A stretch of 64,000 nucleotides of DNA from Cryptomeria japonica. Its lineage: Eukaryota; Streptophyta; Pinopsida; Cupressales; Cupressaceae. The notes beneath the pieces are model-generated. The model was not told the origin of the DNA. It ran no database searches and saw nothing but the letters and a program-made list of their open reading frames with translations. Of the stretch, positions 37,561 through 48,600 are shown in pieces; positions within the stretch are counted from its first letter, which is position 1; each line of letters begins with the position of its first letter. Position numbers and translations under genes: made by a program. The DNA lies in NCBI RefSeq assembly GCF_030272615.1, contig NC_081414.1:305056164-305120163 (forward strand), in the 5' to 3' direction.

Positions 37561-38324
37561 TGAAGCAATCACCAGTGAGGAGGGACCTCAAGGAGATCAG
37601 TCCAAACCGGTCAACAAGAGTAAACACAACAAAAACACACAAATATGATGGAGGCAATGCAGAATAGATAGTTTTATTGTAGAAATTTGATTACATCCAA
37701 TCAGTAACAACTGGGTTATAACATACCAGCACACAGGCCTGGTAGATTAGATCACATCGGGACCTTGAATCGAAATATTTATCTTCTAGTCACAGTATAT
37801 CTATTTGATACTTCTTAATTATCCAATTGATTACATTCTAAAGCATGATTACAAATATATATATATCGATCCAAAAGATTCGGTCGGCCCAAAAAGGATC
37901 AAAACCCGAAGAACAAGACCTAACGTGCAAAAGGAACAAGGTCGGCCTCTGCCAAGAGATTCCTCTAAAAAATCCAAAGGATGAAACGTAGAAGGTTGTC
38001 CACATGCTAAGAAACATCGAGATCAATATCCAAAGCTCCACAAGTTTTGGAAAGGGTTCTAGTAGATCACCAGAATAGGTCTCAGGCAACCGGTAACAAG
38101 AAACTGTCATGGAAACCGGTAGTGATATCTTGCCGGAAAGTGATCCAAATGAGATGCATTTTGAAACCAATAAATATGATCAAGTTTTCAAGTAGAATCC
38201 AACTCCTCAGGATCTGGTGAGCCAAAACCAGGACACACAAAATGGAACACTGAAACTGCAAACAGAAAAGAAAATGTTTTTGGTTGATGCAAGATTGTTG
38301 TGAACCGGGGATGCTCTTGCATCA
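37561..38324 (-). repeat. 5' LTR of Gypsy element
   Basis: 764 bp, TGAAGCAATCACCAGTGAGG to CTCTTGCATCA, followed by the AAATC duplication. Confidence 0.92.
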
Positions 38325-38329
38325 AAATC

Positions 38330-38640
38330 CTTCACCAAGCTTAGCCATTGCAATTTAAAATCTCCCATTTTGTACATCCATTCCTCCCTCACACACTCGT
38401 TTGTGACCCAATGCACATCCTTCTTTCCACCCAACTCCAAGTAACAAGCCAAAAATAAAGATGTGATGTCAATATTTGTCTAATACCTATACTCTGACTT
38501 CATATATTCTTCCCCCAACAACATATCAACAGTTGCAGAAACAATAAGTCTTCAATTTTGAAGACATTTCTTCAATCGTTCTTCTAAAATTTTACCAAGG
38601 AAAGCTAATTGTCGTTTCTTGTTATTAAGGTAAAATTTAC
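38330..38640 (-). pseudogene. Coding-like fragment interrupted by the Gypsy element
   Basis: Minus strand reads in one frame with two or three stops: RQLAFLGKILEERLKKCLQN, LIVSATVDMLLGEEYMKS, NIDITSLFLACYLELGGKKD, NECVREEWMYKMGDF, LQWLSLVKD, ending at the target duplication of the Gypsy element. The composition (alternating hydrophobic and charged residues) is that of a real protein. I do not recognise the family. It should continue beyond the element near 32120, where a frame change or an intron prevents a clean join. Confidence 0.5.
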
Positions 38641-38786
38641 TTTCGTTATATTTCACTTTACAACACTAAACTTGTTCTCGAATTCACATTCTTCACCAAA
38701 CACCACCTAAATGTGGAATAAAATTACAATATTTTCCTCTTAAAATTACTTCTCACACCTCTCGTTTCATAAGTGATAGGTTTACA

Positions 38787-39497
38787 TTAATTATCATCAT
38801 GATTATTGTAAATGGTTGTGCCTTGTACCACCTTCTCCTCAAAGTCTATCTCTATAAGATCCTCCCAAATATCGTCCACTTCATCTGCATTAAATGCAAA
38901 CACCCATTTTGATAGGGTGTCCACCACCTCATTCCCTTCTCTCTTTGTATGAGAAATTTTAAATTTTTCAAACAATGACAATTAATTGTTAATAATTTAA
39001 ATATATTTGTTTAATTTATAGGTTTGGGCTTCCCCTTTAATAATTTCATTTATAAACACTAGTGAATCTCTCTCTGGGTGAAGGCTTGAAATTGAGAGTC
39101 TTCTTGCCATGATTATGACCATTAGAGAGGCTTGTTCTTCAGCTTCATTATTTTTTCCACCCATCAACCTCTTTGGCCCAAAGCCAACAATGCTTCCAAT
39201 CCAAGAATGAGTAACATGTCTCGCTATGGACAAACTTGGGTTACCTTTAGATACCCCATCAAAATTAATCTTCACCCATCCATCATCTAGCTTGTTCCAC
39301 ATTATTGTTTTGTTCACATTTCCATCTAGATGAACCCAAAAAGACCCATTAATAGGCCAAAATTTGATTATTGTCCATTTTGTTTGAATAAAACTATCCA
39401 CTTGATAAAAAGAAAGTTTAGTCTGATTCAAGTGTGTTGTTGCCACACTTACTAATTCTAAAATAGCATTTTCAATACAATTAAACATGTGTGTCAT
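38787..39497 (-). pseudogene. LINE ORF2 C-terminal RNase H domain
   Basis: Contains GWVKINFDGVSKGNPSLS (first Asp), GGKNNEAEEQASL (Glu), HPERDSLVFINEI (Asp), then HTKREGNEVVDTLSKW (His, Asn and final Asp) after a stop near 38997. These match the plant RVT_3-type RNase H of L1 elements and of retroelement-derived host genes. Adjacency to zf-RVT and RT on the same strand makes the LINE the simplest home. Confidence 0.85.
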
Positions 39498-39679
39498 TGA
39501 TTCTTCTTTCCCTTGAAATATTTTCCTATTCCTCTCTTTCTAGATTTTTTAAATTAGAGTTGATGAATCGATCTACCATATGCTTGAAAAAGCTAACTTC
39601 CTATGTTATATATGTCATCCTTGGACAATCTCTCTCAATGTCATCAAGAATGGGAACTGCCATCCAAGATTTTGAGTAA

Positions 39680-41027
39680 CAAACCTCCAACAACTATTTA
39701 TGAATTCACACTACAAAAAAAGATGGTCTAAAGTTCCTCACTGGCATTACACATCATACATTTAAAAGGTCCTAGGAACCCTTTTTTTTAGCCTCTCCCT
39801 AGTAAGAATCTAACCTCTTCAGGTCAACCAGCCAAAACAGCCTACCTTGGGTACACCATATTTAATCCTGGACCAAAGATGTGTTGGCCAATCTTCCTCA
39901 ATTAAAGCTAATTATAGCAATTTGTATTCAATTTTGATTGAGTACTTGCCATGTTTTGAGCCTCACCAAATTAATTTGTCTTGTGTGCCTTAGAGAAGTA
40001 TCTTCGTTTCTACCAATATACATTGAAGCAATTCAAATTGTTCTTTATTCAAAGTTAAAGCACTAATTGGCTTCCATCTCCATTCCCCCCTTCCATCCAC
40101 CATCGACTTTTCCTTGATGTGAATGACCTTTGAGCCCCAATGAACTTCTATTATCCACTTTATTTAATTATATCTACCATCCACCTTTAGAGCATTATGT
40201 CCCTCCTAGGAATCATCCCAAAAGTTAGTAGATTTACTATTATCAAGTTGCCATGTTGAATGGTTAATTATCACTAATCTTCATGATATCATGAAATTTC
40301 AAATAGTTGAACCTTTCAGTGGATTTTTTATTGTTAATATTCTCTCCTTGGATTGGTTATCAAGGTATTTTGACTTGATAACCTTCACCCATTTATGTTC
40401 TGGGTTATTGTGCATACTCCATATTAGCTTGGCTCCCATTGCATCATTCATGAATTCCAATTTCTAATTCCAACTCCTCCAACATGATTTGGTTAACATA
40501 TCTTTTCCCATGTAAGAAAGGGGATTTTATTTGTATACTTATTACCATTCCAAAAAAAATACACATTTTTTGCTCTATGATCATAATTATTTGTGTTGGT
40601 ATCTTGAGGCACACCATAAAACATAGAGGAATTACCAAGAGCATAGATGGACACATTAAAAGATGGCCAACCAATGTAATCCACTTACTTTTCTAACCAT
40701 TCATTTTACCCAAACAACTATCCATGAATTTGATCCAAATGATAGATCGACTTGGCCCAAAGAATAGAGGAATACCCAAAAATTTGCCCTAAAATTTGCT
40801 TGGTTTAATACCAATTATTTTGGCAATTTCTCTTTGTTTGTCCAAGGAAATTTTTTTAGATTAATTCTAATTAAGTTTTTGGCCTGATATTCTATAGTAC
40901 TCCTCTATCATTTCTTTAATACAATGGGCCTCATGGAAGGTCAAGTCTCATATTAACAACTTGTTGTCTATAAATTGAAGGTGAGTAGTGACATCCATTC
41001 CCATAGCAATTTTCTTTCCCTTGTTGG
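39680..41027 (-). pseudogene. LINE RT C-terminal part and zf-RVT
   Basis: Downstream of the solo LTR the reading resumes with KIAMGMDVTTHLQFIDNKLL. FIDN sits where L1 elements have the catalytic FADD/YADD box, so the second Asp has become Asn. Further on are WKSKWITLVGHLLM-like thumb sequence (about 40690) and CMMCN with a later His and Cys near 39760, the zf-RVT. Many stops and frameshifts. Confidence 0.8.
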
Positions 41028-41032
41028 CACCA

Positions 41033-42368
41033 ACAAAGAAGGAAAACTGAGAGGGGGGGTGAATCAATTTTCACACTGGATTAACCAAAATAAGTAAAAT
41101 CTCAGATCTAAACAACTACAACAAGAATAAAGATAAACACAATAGCACCAACACACATAACACCAAGAAAAAGATGTGGAAAACTCGGTTAAGGGATAAA
41201 CCACAGTGGGAACCTACCCACAATAAGATGATACTTTGCAGTAGTATGTGTAAATATTACAATGGGAAACACACATGCATCCAGGCACACTGCCTAGAGC
41301 TCACTTCTCAAAAGAAGATGACCTAAAAGGCTCCAACCCTCAGGGAAGGTTCACTACCTTAAAATAATGATCAGACTACAATCTGGATTACATGAACTGC
41401 AAATAGAGCATCTCTTTATGCCTGATGATAGTTCTGGTTAAGCACATTTGTTTGCCTTGCAACAATCTCTACTCAATACACCACACCGAAGGATAAATTC
41501 GTTTATGCACACATACACCACTCTTTGATAATGCAGACACGACATCAACCCCAAAACTACATGATTAGACCACCTATTTATACAATTCATCAACCTTGAC
41601 TACAAGGTCGGCCAAACTCTCAACCCTTAATTACAAAATTACATCACACGATACATAAATCAACCACTAGACTAATATAAGGTCATAGATGACATAGCAT
41701 GGACCTAAATGAAATCTCCAAACATACATCACCACCTGAAATCTTGCCAAGATCAACCACAACACATTACACCACCAAGAATACCTCATAATACAAAGAA
41801 TATCACCAGATCAACAAAATCACCAAGAACACGTAGAAGGATCAATGCAGACCACCAAAACAAATAGGGCACAATCAAAAAAGACCAACAAGCACATTAG
41901 AACCATCTGTAATAGCTACACCAACACCACTTATTCAAATCTTCATCGATCTACATGCTAACTCACAAGAACACTCAAACAACATCAATTCAGACTAGAA
42001 AGATAGCTTGTGGAGCACCAAATCATGAACCATCTAAACTGAAGATACACATGAACATCCAAAACATTCTCCCAAAACCGCAACCAAAGATATAATTATA
42101 TTGGAGCTCACCGGATCAAATATCAAACACTGCCAACCACTAAACAGAAAAACTAAACTACAAACCGGATCAAATAATATGATCAAGTAAACTTTCAGAT
42201 CACGGAAACCAATAAGGAATAAAGTATTCCAACATCCCAAATAGATAAAACAGCCATATCAACTCAATGCAATCACCAAAACACCAAATGGCTCTTTGCA
42301 ACACCAAAACACAGGAATATGTTGACATCAATGACAACAACATATCCTAGCAACAACAATATCCAACA
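41033..42368 (-). repeat. Solo Copia LTR inserted in the LINE
   Basis: Starts TGTTGGCACCAACAAAGAAG and ends ATATCCAACA, flanked on both sides by TCCCT (41028-41032 and 42369-42373). It carries the same inner block as the LTRs of Copia B: GAAAACTCGGTTAAGG, CCACAGTGGGAACCTACCCA and the GGCACACTGCCTAGAGCTCA segment. No internal Copia sequence is present, so it is what remains after recombination between two LTRs. 1336 bp, a little longer than the LTRs of B. Confidence 0.93.
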
Positions 42369-42373
42369 TCCCT

Positions 42374-42965
42374 TCTATTTCCCATCTTCTCACTTTTTTG
42401 AAATGTGTTTTCCCAATATCTCCACGATAATAATTAATAGAAAAGGGGAAAGAAAGTCGCCTTGTGTTAGACCCTTGGAAGCTTGGAAGAATCCCCATGG
42501 GCTGACATTTACTAAAACAAAGAATCTTGAAGTACATATACAACTAAGAACCCAATCAATCCAAGATTGACCAAAACTAAAGTGTTCTAGAACTTTCAAG
42601 AGGAATGATCTATCCACGTAAACATAAGCATTTCTTATGTCAAGTTTGACAAACATCCAATTAGTCTTTTCTTTCCTGATGGAATAGATGAATTCATGCA
42701 TAATTATAATGCCTTCAACTATAGATCTATTTGGAGAAAAACCACTTTACTCCTTAGAAATGATGGTGCTCAAAAATTTCTTCAATCTATTGACCATTAC
42801 TTTGGAAATCACTTTACAAACTATGTTATAGGATGAAATGGGCCTAAAATAGTCAAAATATTGTGAGACGTCTTTTTTGGGAATTAGGGCAATCAAAGTA
42901 GTATTTAGATCTTTAACATATACGACTCTATGAGCTCGACTCTTCGACCACACCCCAAAGGTCAA
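42374..42965 (-). pseudogene. LINE reverse transcriptase, N-terminal part
   Basis: Reads TLIALIPKKDVSQYFDYFRP, VICKVISKVMVNRLK-like sequence, then KLDIRNAYVYVDRSFLLKVL (catalytic A block, Asp present) and KGLTQGDFLSPFLLIII (B block). Interrupted at 42369 by the solo LTR. Stops at 42747 and 42390 break the frame. Confidence 0.88.
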
Positions 42966-43731
42966 ATTTAATTATCTCCCATTTTTTTTGAAAAAAGATA
43001 ACAGGAAACTGTCAAGTACAGGAGCCCAATCATCTTACATTTAAAAAAAAAAAGTAGCCTTTACTGCTTCTAACTGGACAGGAGCTTGAAGCATCTAATT
43101 TTGATGATCTGAAATTAAACTAGGGATCACACTAAAAATCTCATCATTCAAATTTACTTGCTAGCCATTGTACTCTGTAAGAAGATCTTTAAAGAAGCTT
43201 ATCACGTCAAGATTAATATCCTCCCCACTTGTCAACATTACTCAATCAACATTTTTGATCTCATAGATTCTATTACTTGACCTTCTTACTTTTGTTGTAT
43301 TGTGAAATAATTTAGTATTTTGATGACCTTCTTTGACTCAACATTCACTTGACTTTTGACACCAAAAAACCTTTTCTCTTGCTAAAATATCCAGGAACAA
43401 TGAGTTTAATAACATTTCCTCTTGAAAATCCACCTTGAACATGCCCTACTTTATTACTTTCTCATGTAATGCCTTTAGTTTCTTTTCAATTTTGAATTTT
43501 CCTTCAAAGATATTTTTGAAGTGCAAACGATTCCATTCTTTCAATTTGGTTTTGATAAACTAGAGTTTCTTAATAAAAATAAAGGCTTTCTTACCTACTA
43601 TAATCAAAACATTCATCCACCAATATATAATGAGTTCTCTAAATCCATCAACCCTTAACCATATTTTCTCAAATTTGAATGGGCATCTGATAGGAATAGC
43701 AACATTGTGCAACATCAAAGAAATAGGATAA

Positions 43732-44409
43732 TTATTCAAACAAAAAAAATGGAAGGATGTGAGCTTCAAAAACATCTAAAAATTCGGTCCATTTTCTAGT
43801 AAAGGAGAATCTATCTAATTTTTTTGCAATATTAAAAAATCCCTGCCTATGGTTTGTCCAAGTATAAGCACCATTTTTAGGGCTGATTTCCGTCAATCCA
43901 TTACTTGTGACAAAACCTTGGATATTTATTTGAGTTGCACCAATGGTACCCTTTCCCCCTTTCTTATCAGTTAATTCTAGTGTGGCACTAAAACTCCTCC
44001 AATAATCAAAATAGAATCTCCAATACTCTGAATAACATTCGATAGTTGGTTCCATACCTTTGTTTTCTATCCTATACCTTTCATTCCATATACATTGAGT
44101 ATTATCACCTCTCTTTTAATGGTCTCTGAAAAAAATTAAACTAAATACTATTTTTTGCCTTAGAGAAGCTCTTTCACCCTAATTTTTTTGAGATTCCATA
44201 GAAAATCCTTACCACCTGAGGCCCCTTTAGCCTCCACAAAGAAACCATGGCATTGACTCCATTTCTTGACCAAACTATCTACTTCATCCCCAATCAATTT
44301 AGTTTCTTGTAGGATGACTACATCCAATTATGCCTAATCAAAACATTGTTTGATCAGACACCTTGGTCAAAGCATTGCAACCGCTAACATTCCAAGATAA
44401 TATTTTCAT
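43732..44409 (-). pseudogene. LINE ORF2 start, apurinic-type endonuclease
   Basis: Met at 44409 opens MKILSWNVSGCN, the L1 endonuclease start (Asn of the first metal-binding block). Then VVILQETKL with the catalytic Glu (about 44310), GGKDFLWN-like sequence and NGAYTWTNHRQGFFNIAKKL with LDRF (about 43860-43800). The start overlaps the ORF1 stop in ATGA (44406-44409). Repeated stops make it non-functional. Confidence 0.85.
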
Positions 44410-44792
44410 TGCTCCCTAGGAAGGGCAAAGTCCTTCCTAGATCTTAGTTTGCATTGCCCTTTTCGACTACCAACAATTTCCAATTTCATTTTAATTGTCT
44501 TTGAATTTGTTGGGACCTTCAAAATCTTGTAAAATTTGAAGGGCTCAAGTTGAAAATTTTGTTTGTGACACTCAGAAGCTCTATGTAGAATTAGTTCAAG
44601 TAGCCTACTTTGAGGACTAATATTTTGAAACCCCTTGGTTTTCATGAAAAACCACTTCGGGGTAGTGTTAACCTCTTATCACGGATGGCATATTTCTATT
44701 TGTAGCCTCCTTGGATCCGTTTTGATGACCTTGTTTTGGGGTCCTGAGATAGATTTGTTGTTTCTCACTGTTAAACTTTCTTGAGTAGCCAT
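44406..44792 (-). pseudogene. LINE ORF1, C-terminal end
   Basis: A frame can be read from a Met near 44792 (MATQESLTVRNN) through two adjacent stops to KLRSRKDFALPREQ and the TGA at 44406-44408. It is basic, as ORF1 tails are. The conserved nucleic-acid-binding part of ORF1 was not found upstream, so the copy may be 5'-truncated or too decayed. Confidence 0.5.
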
Positions 44793-45079
44793 CTTTGTAG
44801 AGTTGCATTTTTGTGCTAGTTGAGTGTCATACCAAACCAATAGGTTTTTGTGATTGTCTGCATCTTAATGAAGCCCCATGTCAGTTTTTAGAACCCCATG
44901 AATTCATTTGGCATGTTTTGCAGTTTGAATCCATTTGCAATTTATTCTAATTTGTAAGTTGAACTGTGTAAAATTTGCAAAAGTAGCCCAACATTTGAAT
45001 TTTTATTTTGTGACCTAATCCCCCGCATGCAAAGGCGAATGTTCCCAGTGATTCTTTATATGTTTATCTACCACTTTGC

Positions 45080-45360
45080 CAGTTTGCAACCCCCTAGCAG
45101 CTCATTTGATATTTTTTCAAAGCCAATTCTAGATGGGCTTTTTTCAAGGTTTGAATATCAATATTTCCAGAAAATTCACAGAAGGTAAGTTTGAATGTTA
45201 ATATTTTGCACATGTGATGGAATTAAGACAAACCCCCTTGCACACATGTTCATGGTATCTAGATTTCCAAGTGGCAACCCCTAAAACAGAGGATTGATAT
45301 TTTTCAAAGCAATCACTTGGAGGGTTTCAAAAGGTTTCAAAAGGCACAGTTTCAGAAAAT
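45080..45360. repeat. Diverged direct repeat
   Basis: Two units of about 95 bases, near 45080-45180 and 45270-45360. They share GCAACCCC, TTGATATTTTTTCAAAGC and TTTCAGAAAAT-like sequence. Weaker echoes may exist at 44890-44990. Origin unknown. Confidence 0.4.
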
Positions 45361-45639
45361 GCCTAAGTAGGCAACTTCAAGGATTAAAATATTTCGCCTC
45401 AAACATCATCATAAGCAATTGTTGGGGCACTCTAGATTCCCTACATGACATTCAACAAGTGTGTAAGTTTTCAGGATTCAAGGAGATGTTTTGGTCAGTT
45501 TTTGGAGCAAATCTTGGAGGCTACTTACGCGGTTTTAATCAGAAGTTGGAGTTGTCAAGCGCCAAGTTAAATAATCACTTGCTCAAATTTTCAAATTCAA
45601 AGCATGTCAAAATTAGATTTTAGGGTATCTTCCAAGGCT

Positions 45640-48600
45640 AGTTGTTCAGAAACAAACAAAAAAAATAGTCGGGCCCACCAATGGCCGACTAATGCTGAAG
45701 CAGTGAGACCGTTAAAAATATATATTATTTATTTAAATCAATTCAATTTAAATAATATAATTTTTCAAATCAATTGAGATATACAAGCAAATGAAATTGT
45801 TTAAACCATTTGATTGGTTTAAATATCCAATAGCGTGAAAGTGGGATGGATTTATCAAATGGATTTATCAAATCATTTCAAATAATCGGAAAAGAGAAAA
45901 TAGAATATGTTAAATCATGTTATGATGATTTAATAATTAAGCGGGTGATTGCATTTTTTAAAGTGATATTATTATGGCCATGCAAAGATTTTTTAGAAGT
46001 GTGAAAGGGAGATTCTTTAAACCATTTTATAATGATTTTAAAATGGGGACATAATGAAATATAATTGAAATCATTTTAATAAATGATTCGATCCTAATGC
46101 TTTGCCCAAAAGAATTGACTTAGTGGTAGGGGCCCGCAAAGGAGTGCAAAGGAATTTGTAAAAAAAAATTAAAAGCCTTCATTCTCGTCACCCCATGAGG
46201 TTTTCATAGCAAGATGAAAAGAGGCGAGGGGTAGCGGGGGCGGCCTTTAGCTTCTCCCTTGCAATGAAATGATTAAGATCTTTCACCGGCTTTTGAATGG
46301 AGAATGAATCGATTCTCTGTGTGGATCAAATAAAGCTAGAACTTGCATCGTGATGCCACCATTGCAAATATTTCAGGAATGGTGCATTGTTCGATAGCCA
46401 TGGATTAATGCCTCATTACTGAAATGCCAGGTTTCATCTTTCAAGTTTGACTGAATGTGTTTGTGAGGATGATCTCTTTTATTTTGTGTGTTGGATCATA
46501 ATGATAGGATGAGGCAATATATTCGAAGAAAAATGGGGCCAAGCCCTTGTTCTATGCGTCGATTGATCAGAAATGGAAACATAATCGATGAATGTTGGGG
46601 TATCGTGGGATACATGTGAAGAATGGAAGGGCCAAATAATTGATGGCGTGGACAGCAGAATGTTCCATGCCTCATCATCAAGATGTTCTAGATGAGAATG
46701 AAGGGGAGCATTGTGTTGGACATGAGATCGCGTAAGGGGGAGTTTGAGTTTTATGTAACCTAGTTGCCCTCCACGCATACGTGATAGCTCCAAACATTGT
46801 CATTGTGTTCTATTGCTCCCTCAAAGCGCATGAAGTATTGACATTTCCATGAGCAGCTTGTGTATCATTGGCACATTGCAGCTTCACGGAGAAGATGAAA
46901 GACATGGAGCAATGGCAGCGATAATATGGCTAATGGTGCGATTATGAATGTTTGAACAGTGATTTTGTAGACATGTTTGTTTGGCGATTGTGAGCAGTCA
47001 AGAAAATTTTGGTGCGAAATTATTTAGCTTAAGGGGATTCCAGGCCAAGCACTAGGAATTCAGGGAATGATTGGATACACATTGGTTTGATTTACTATGA
47101 TAATTGTGGAATTTTTTGAGGATTAGGCTGCAACATTCATAGTTGTTTAGGGCCTATAATGGAGGATATTATACATAAATCATGAAAAGGAGAAATTGAT
47201 TGGTGGATTTGATTCTTGTTCCCAGCATATTGAACGGCGGGCTGCAAATATTGAAAGAGCATAAAATTTGAAGTTTCATTGTGTTCATTAATTCAGTAAT
47301 GCAACATGACAAGGTGGAATTTGATGGGTGGAGTATTTGTTTTTGCCCTTCTTGCGAATGAAAGACAAAAATTTGTGTTGTGAAGCAGTGTGCCCATATC
47401 GCCCATAGGATTTCATTTTAAGTTGGTTGCGCAAGAGAGAAAAGGAGGCACAACTTGGCGTTGATCAAGGGCGACGCTGTAGAATGAAGCCAGTTAAAAT
47501 TTGTGTAGTCAATGGATGTCGTTATAACGCACAATGTGGATTTTGTTTGGGAGGCATTATGTTTCCAATTTGATGGCTCGGGAGATGATGTGATTGAGCT
47601 CTGGATATTGTGAGCAGGTTGCCAAGTAAAGGCAGTGATTATATGGAATTTGTTTTCATAGCCAGTCCCAAATACCATGCTAAAATAATAAAAATGAAAA
47701 AATATTTCACAGGGAAATATCGTTATTTCACTCAGAAAGATTAAATTGCAATAGGAAGAGTGTTCATTAAAGGGTGAACTTTATTTTCGCAGGGGGTGTG
47801 AATAATGGAAAATTGTTCTTATCCAAGTACAAGATATTCATGGAAAGCAAGCAGGAAGGAAGGAAAATATTGTGTGCAGGTAAAATAAGAGCCTCAGGGG
47901 AATATTTCCAAGAAAAATTGAAGTAAAGACAATATGCACTACTCTCATTTAGGAATGTAATATTTCATAGAGGATACATAAGAGGTGTGGGAAATAGAAC
48001 AAGGGCTGCAGGGCAGCTTAGTTCCTGCCCAGAGCTGCGAAGGTGGGTGTGGATGGGTTTTGTTCAAATTGAATGTTTAGGGAAAACTCGTTACTAATTT
48101 GAGAGCATATGAAGAAGAACTATTGTAGTGCCTAAAAGATGAAATTAATAATTTAGTTTTAGTTTTGTTGGGTCAATATAAAAGAAAAATTAATGGTTTG
48201 ATGTTATGCAGTGGTGATGGCAGAGGAGATGAAAGTTGGGGGTAAGTAGAGTGATCTTCCCAGCACGTGTTTGCTGTGAACTAGCCGCCAATCGCAACAC
48301 CTGCTGCAGATGTTGTGCAACCCCATTCTAATCCCTGGGACCAATATGGTTTTAGGGTCAAATCTGCTACTGTTAGCTCAATACATTGCCTTTGGCATCT
48401 GCACTACCACTAAATATAGACTGTAAATCACAGTTTCCAAAACAGAGATCCTGAAAAACAATTTATGGCAGTTTTATACTTTGTTTCATAAAATTATCTT
48501 TGGGAAATAAATAATTGCTTTCTCCAACATGTCCTTGATAAATTATAAATTTATAATAAGAATAATAGCTAATTCTTGTAAAGAACTGAAACTTTCCCAA

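Larger units (their letters stand above)
32126..38324 (-). mobile_element. Gypsy chromodomain LTR retrotransposon, full length, decayed
   Basis: Element of 6199 bp with LTRs 32126-32906 and 37561-38324, flanked by a perfect 5-bp duplication AAATC (32121-32125 and 38325-38329). Minus order: primer site, gag, protease, RT, RNase H, integrase, chromodomain, which is the Gypsy order. The C-terminal chromodomain places it among plant chromoviruses (endogenous retrotransposons, not infectious agents). LTR copies match at somewhat under nine in ten positions by eye near their starts. The coding parts are split by stops and frameshifts. Confidence 0.94.
38760..44800 (-). mobile_element. L1-type LINE, split by a solo LTR
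   Basis: Non-LTR retrotransposon on the minus strand: end of ORF1 (from about 44800), ORF2 with endonuclease (from 44409), RT (42965-42374 and 41027-40960), a zinc-ribbon-like zf-RVT region (about 39860-39680) and a C-terminal RNase H domain (39497-38787), as in plant L1 lines. A Copia-type solo LTR interrupts RT. The LINE is full of stops. Its true 5' and 3' ends are not clear and I saw no obvious poly(A) tail. Confidence 0.88.

Noticed and set aside
38787-39497. Stand-alone host RNase H gene
   Set aside because: RT and zf-RVT remnants lie directly upstream on the same strand, so a LINE C-terminal domain explains it.
45715-45760. AT-rich palindrome as a possible origin or attachment region
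   Set aside because: The arms are imperfect and of low complexity; such sequence is expected by chance in AT-rich spacer.
46479-46793. 104-codon minus-strand reading
   Set aside because: No motif, no neighbouring coding signal; consistent with chance.
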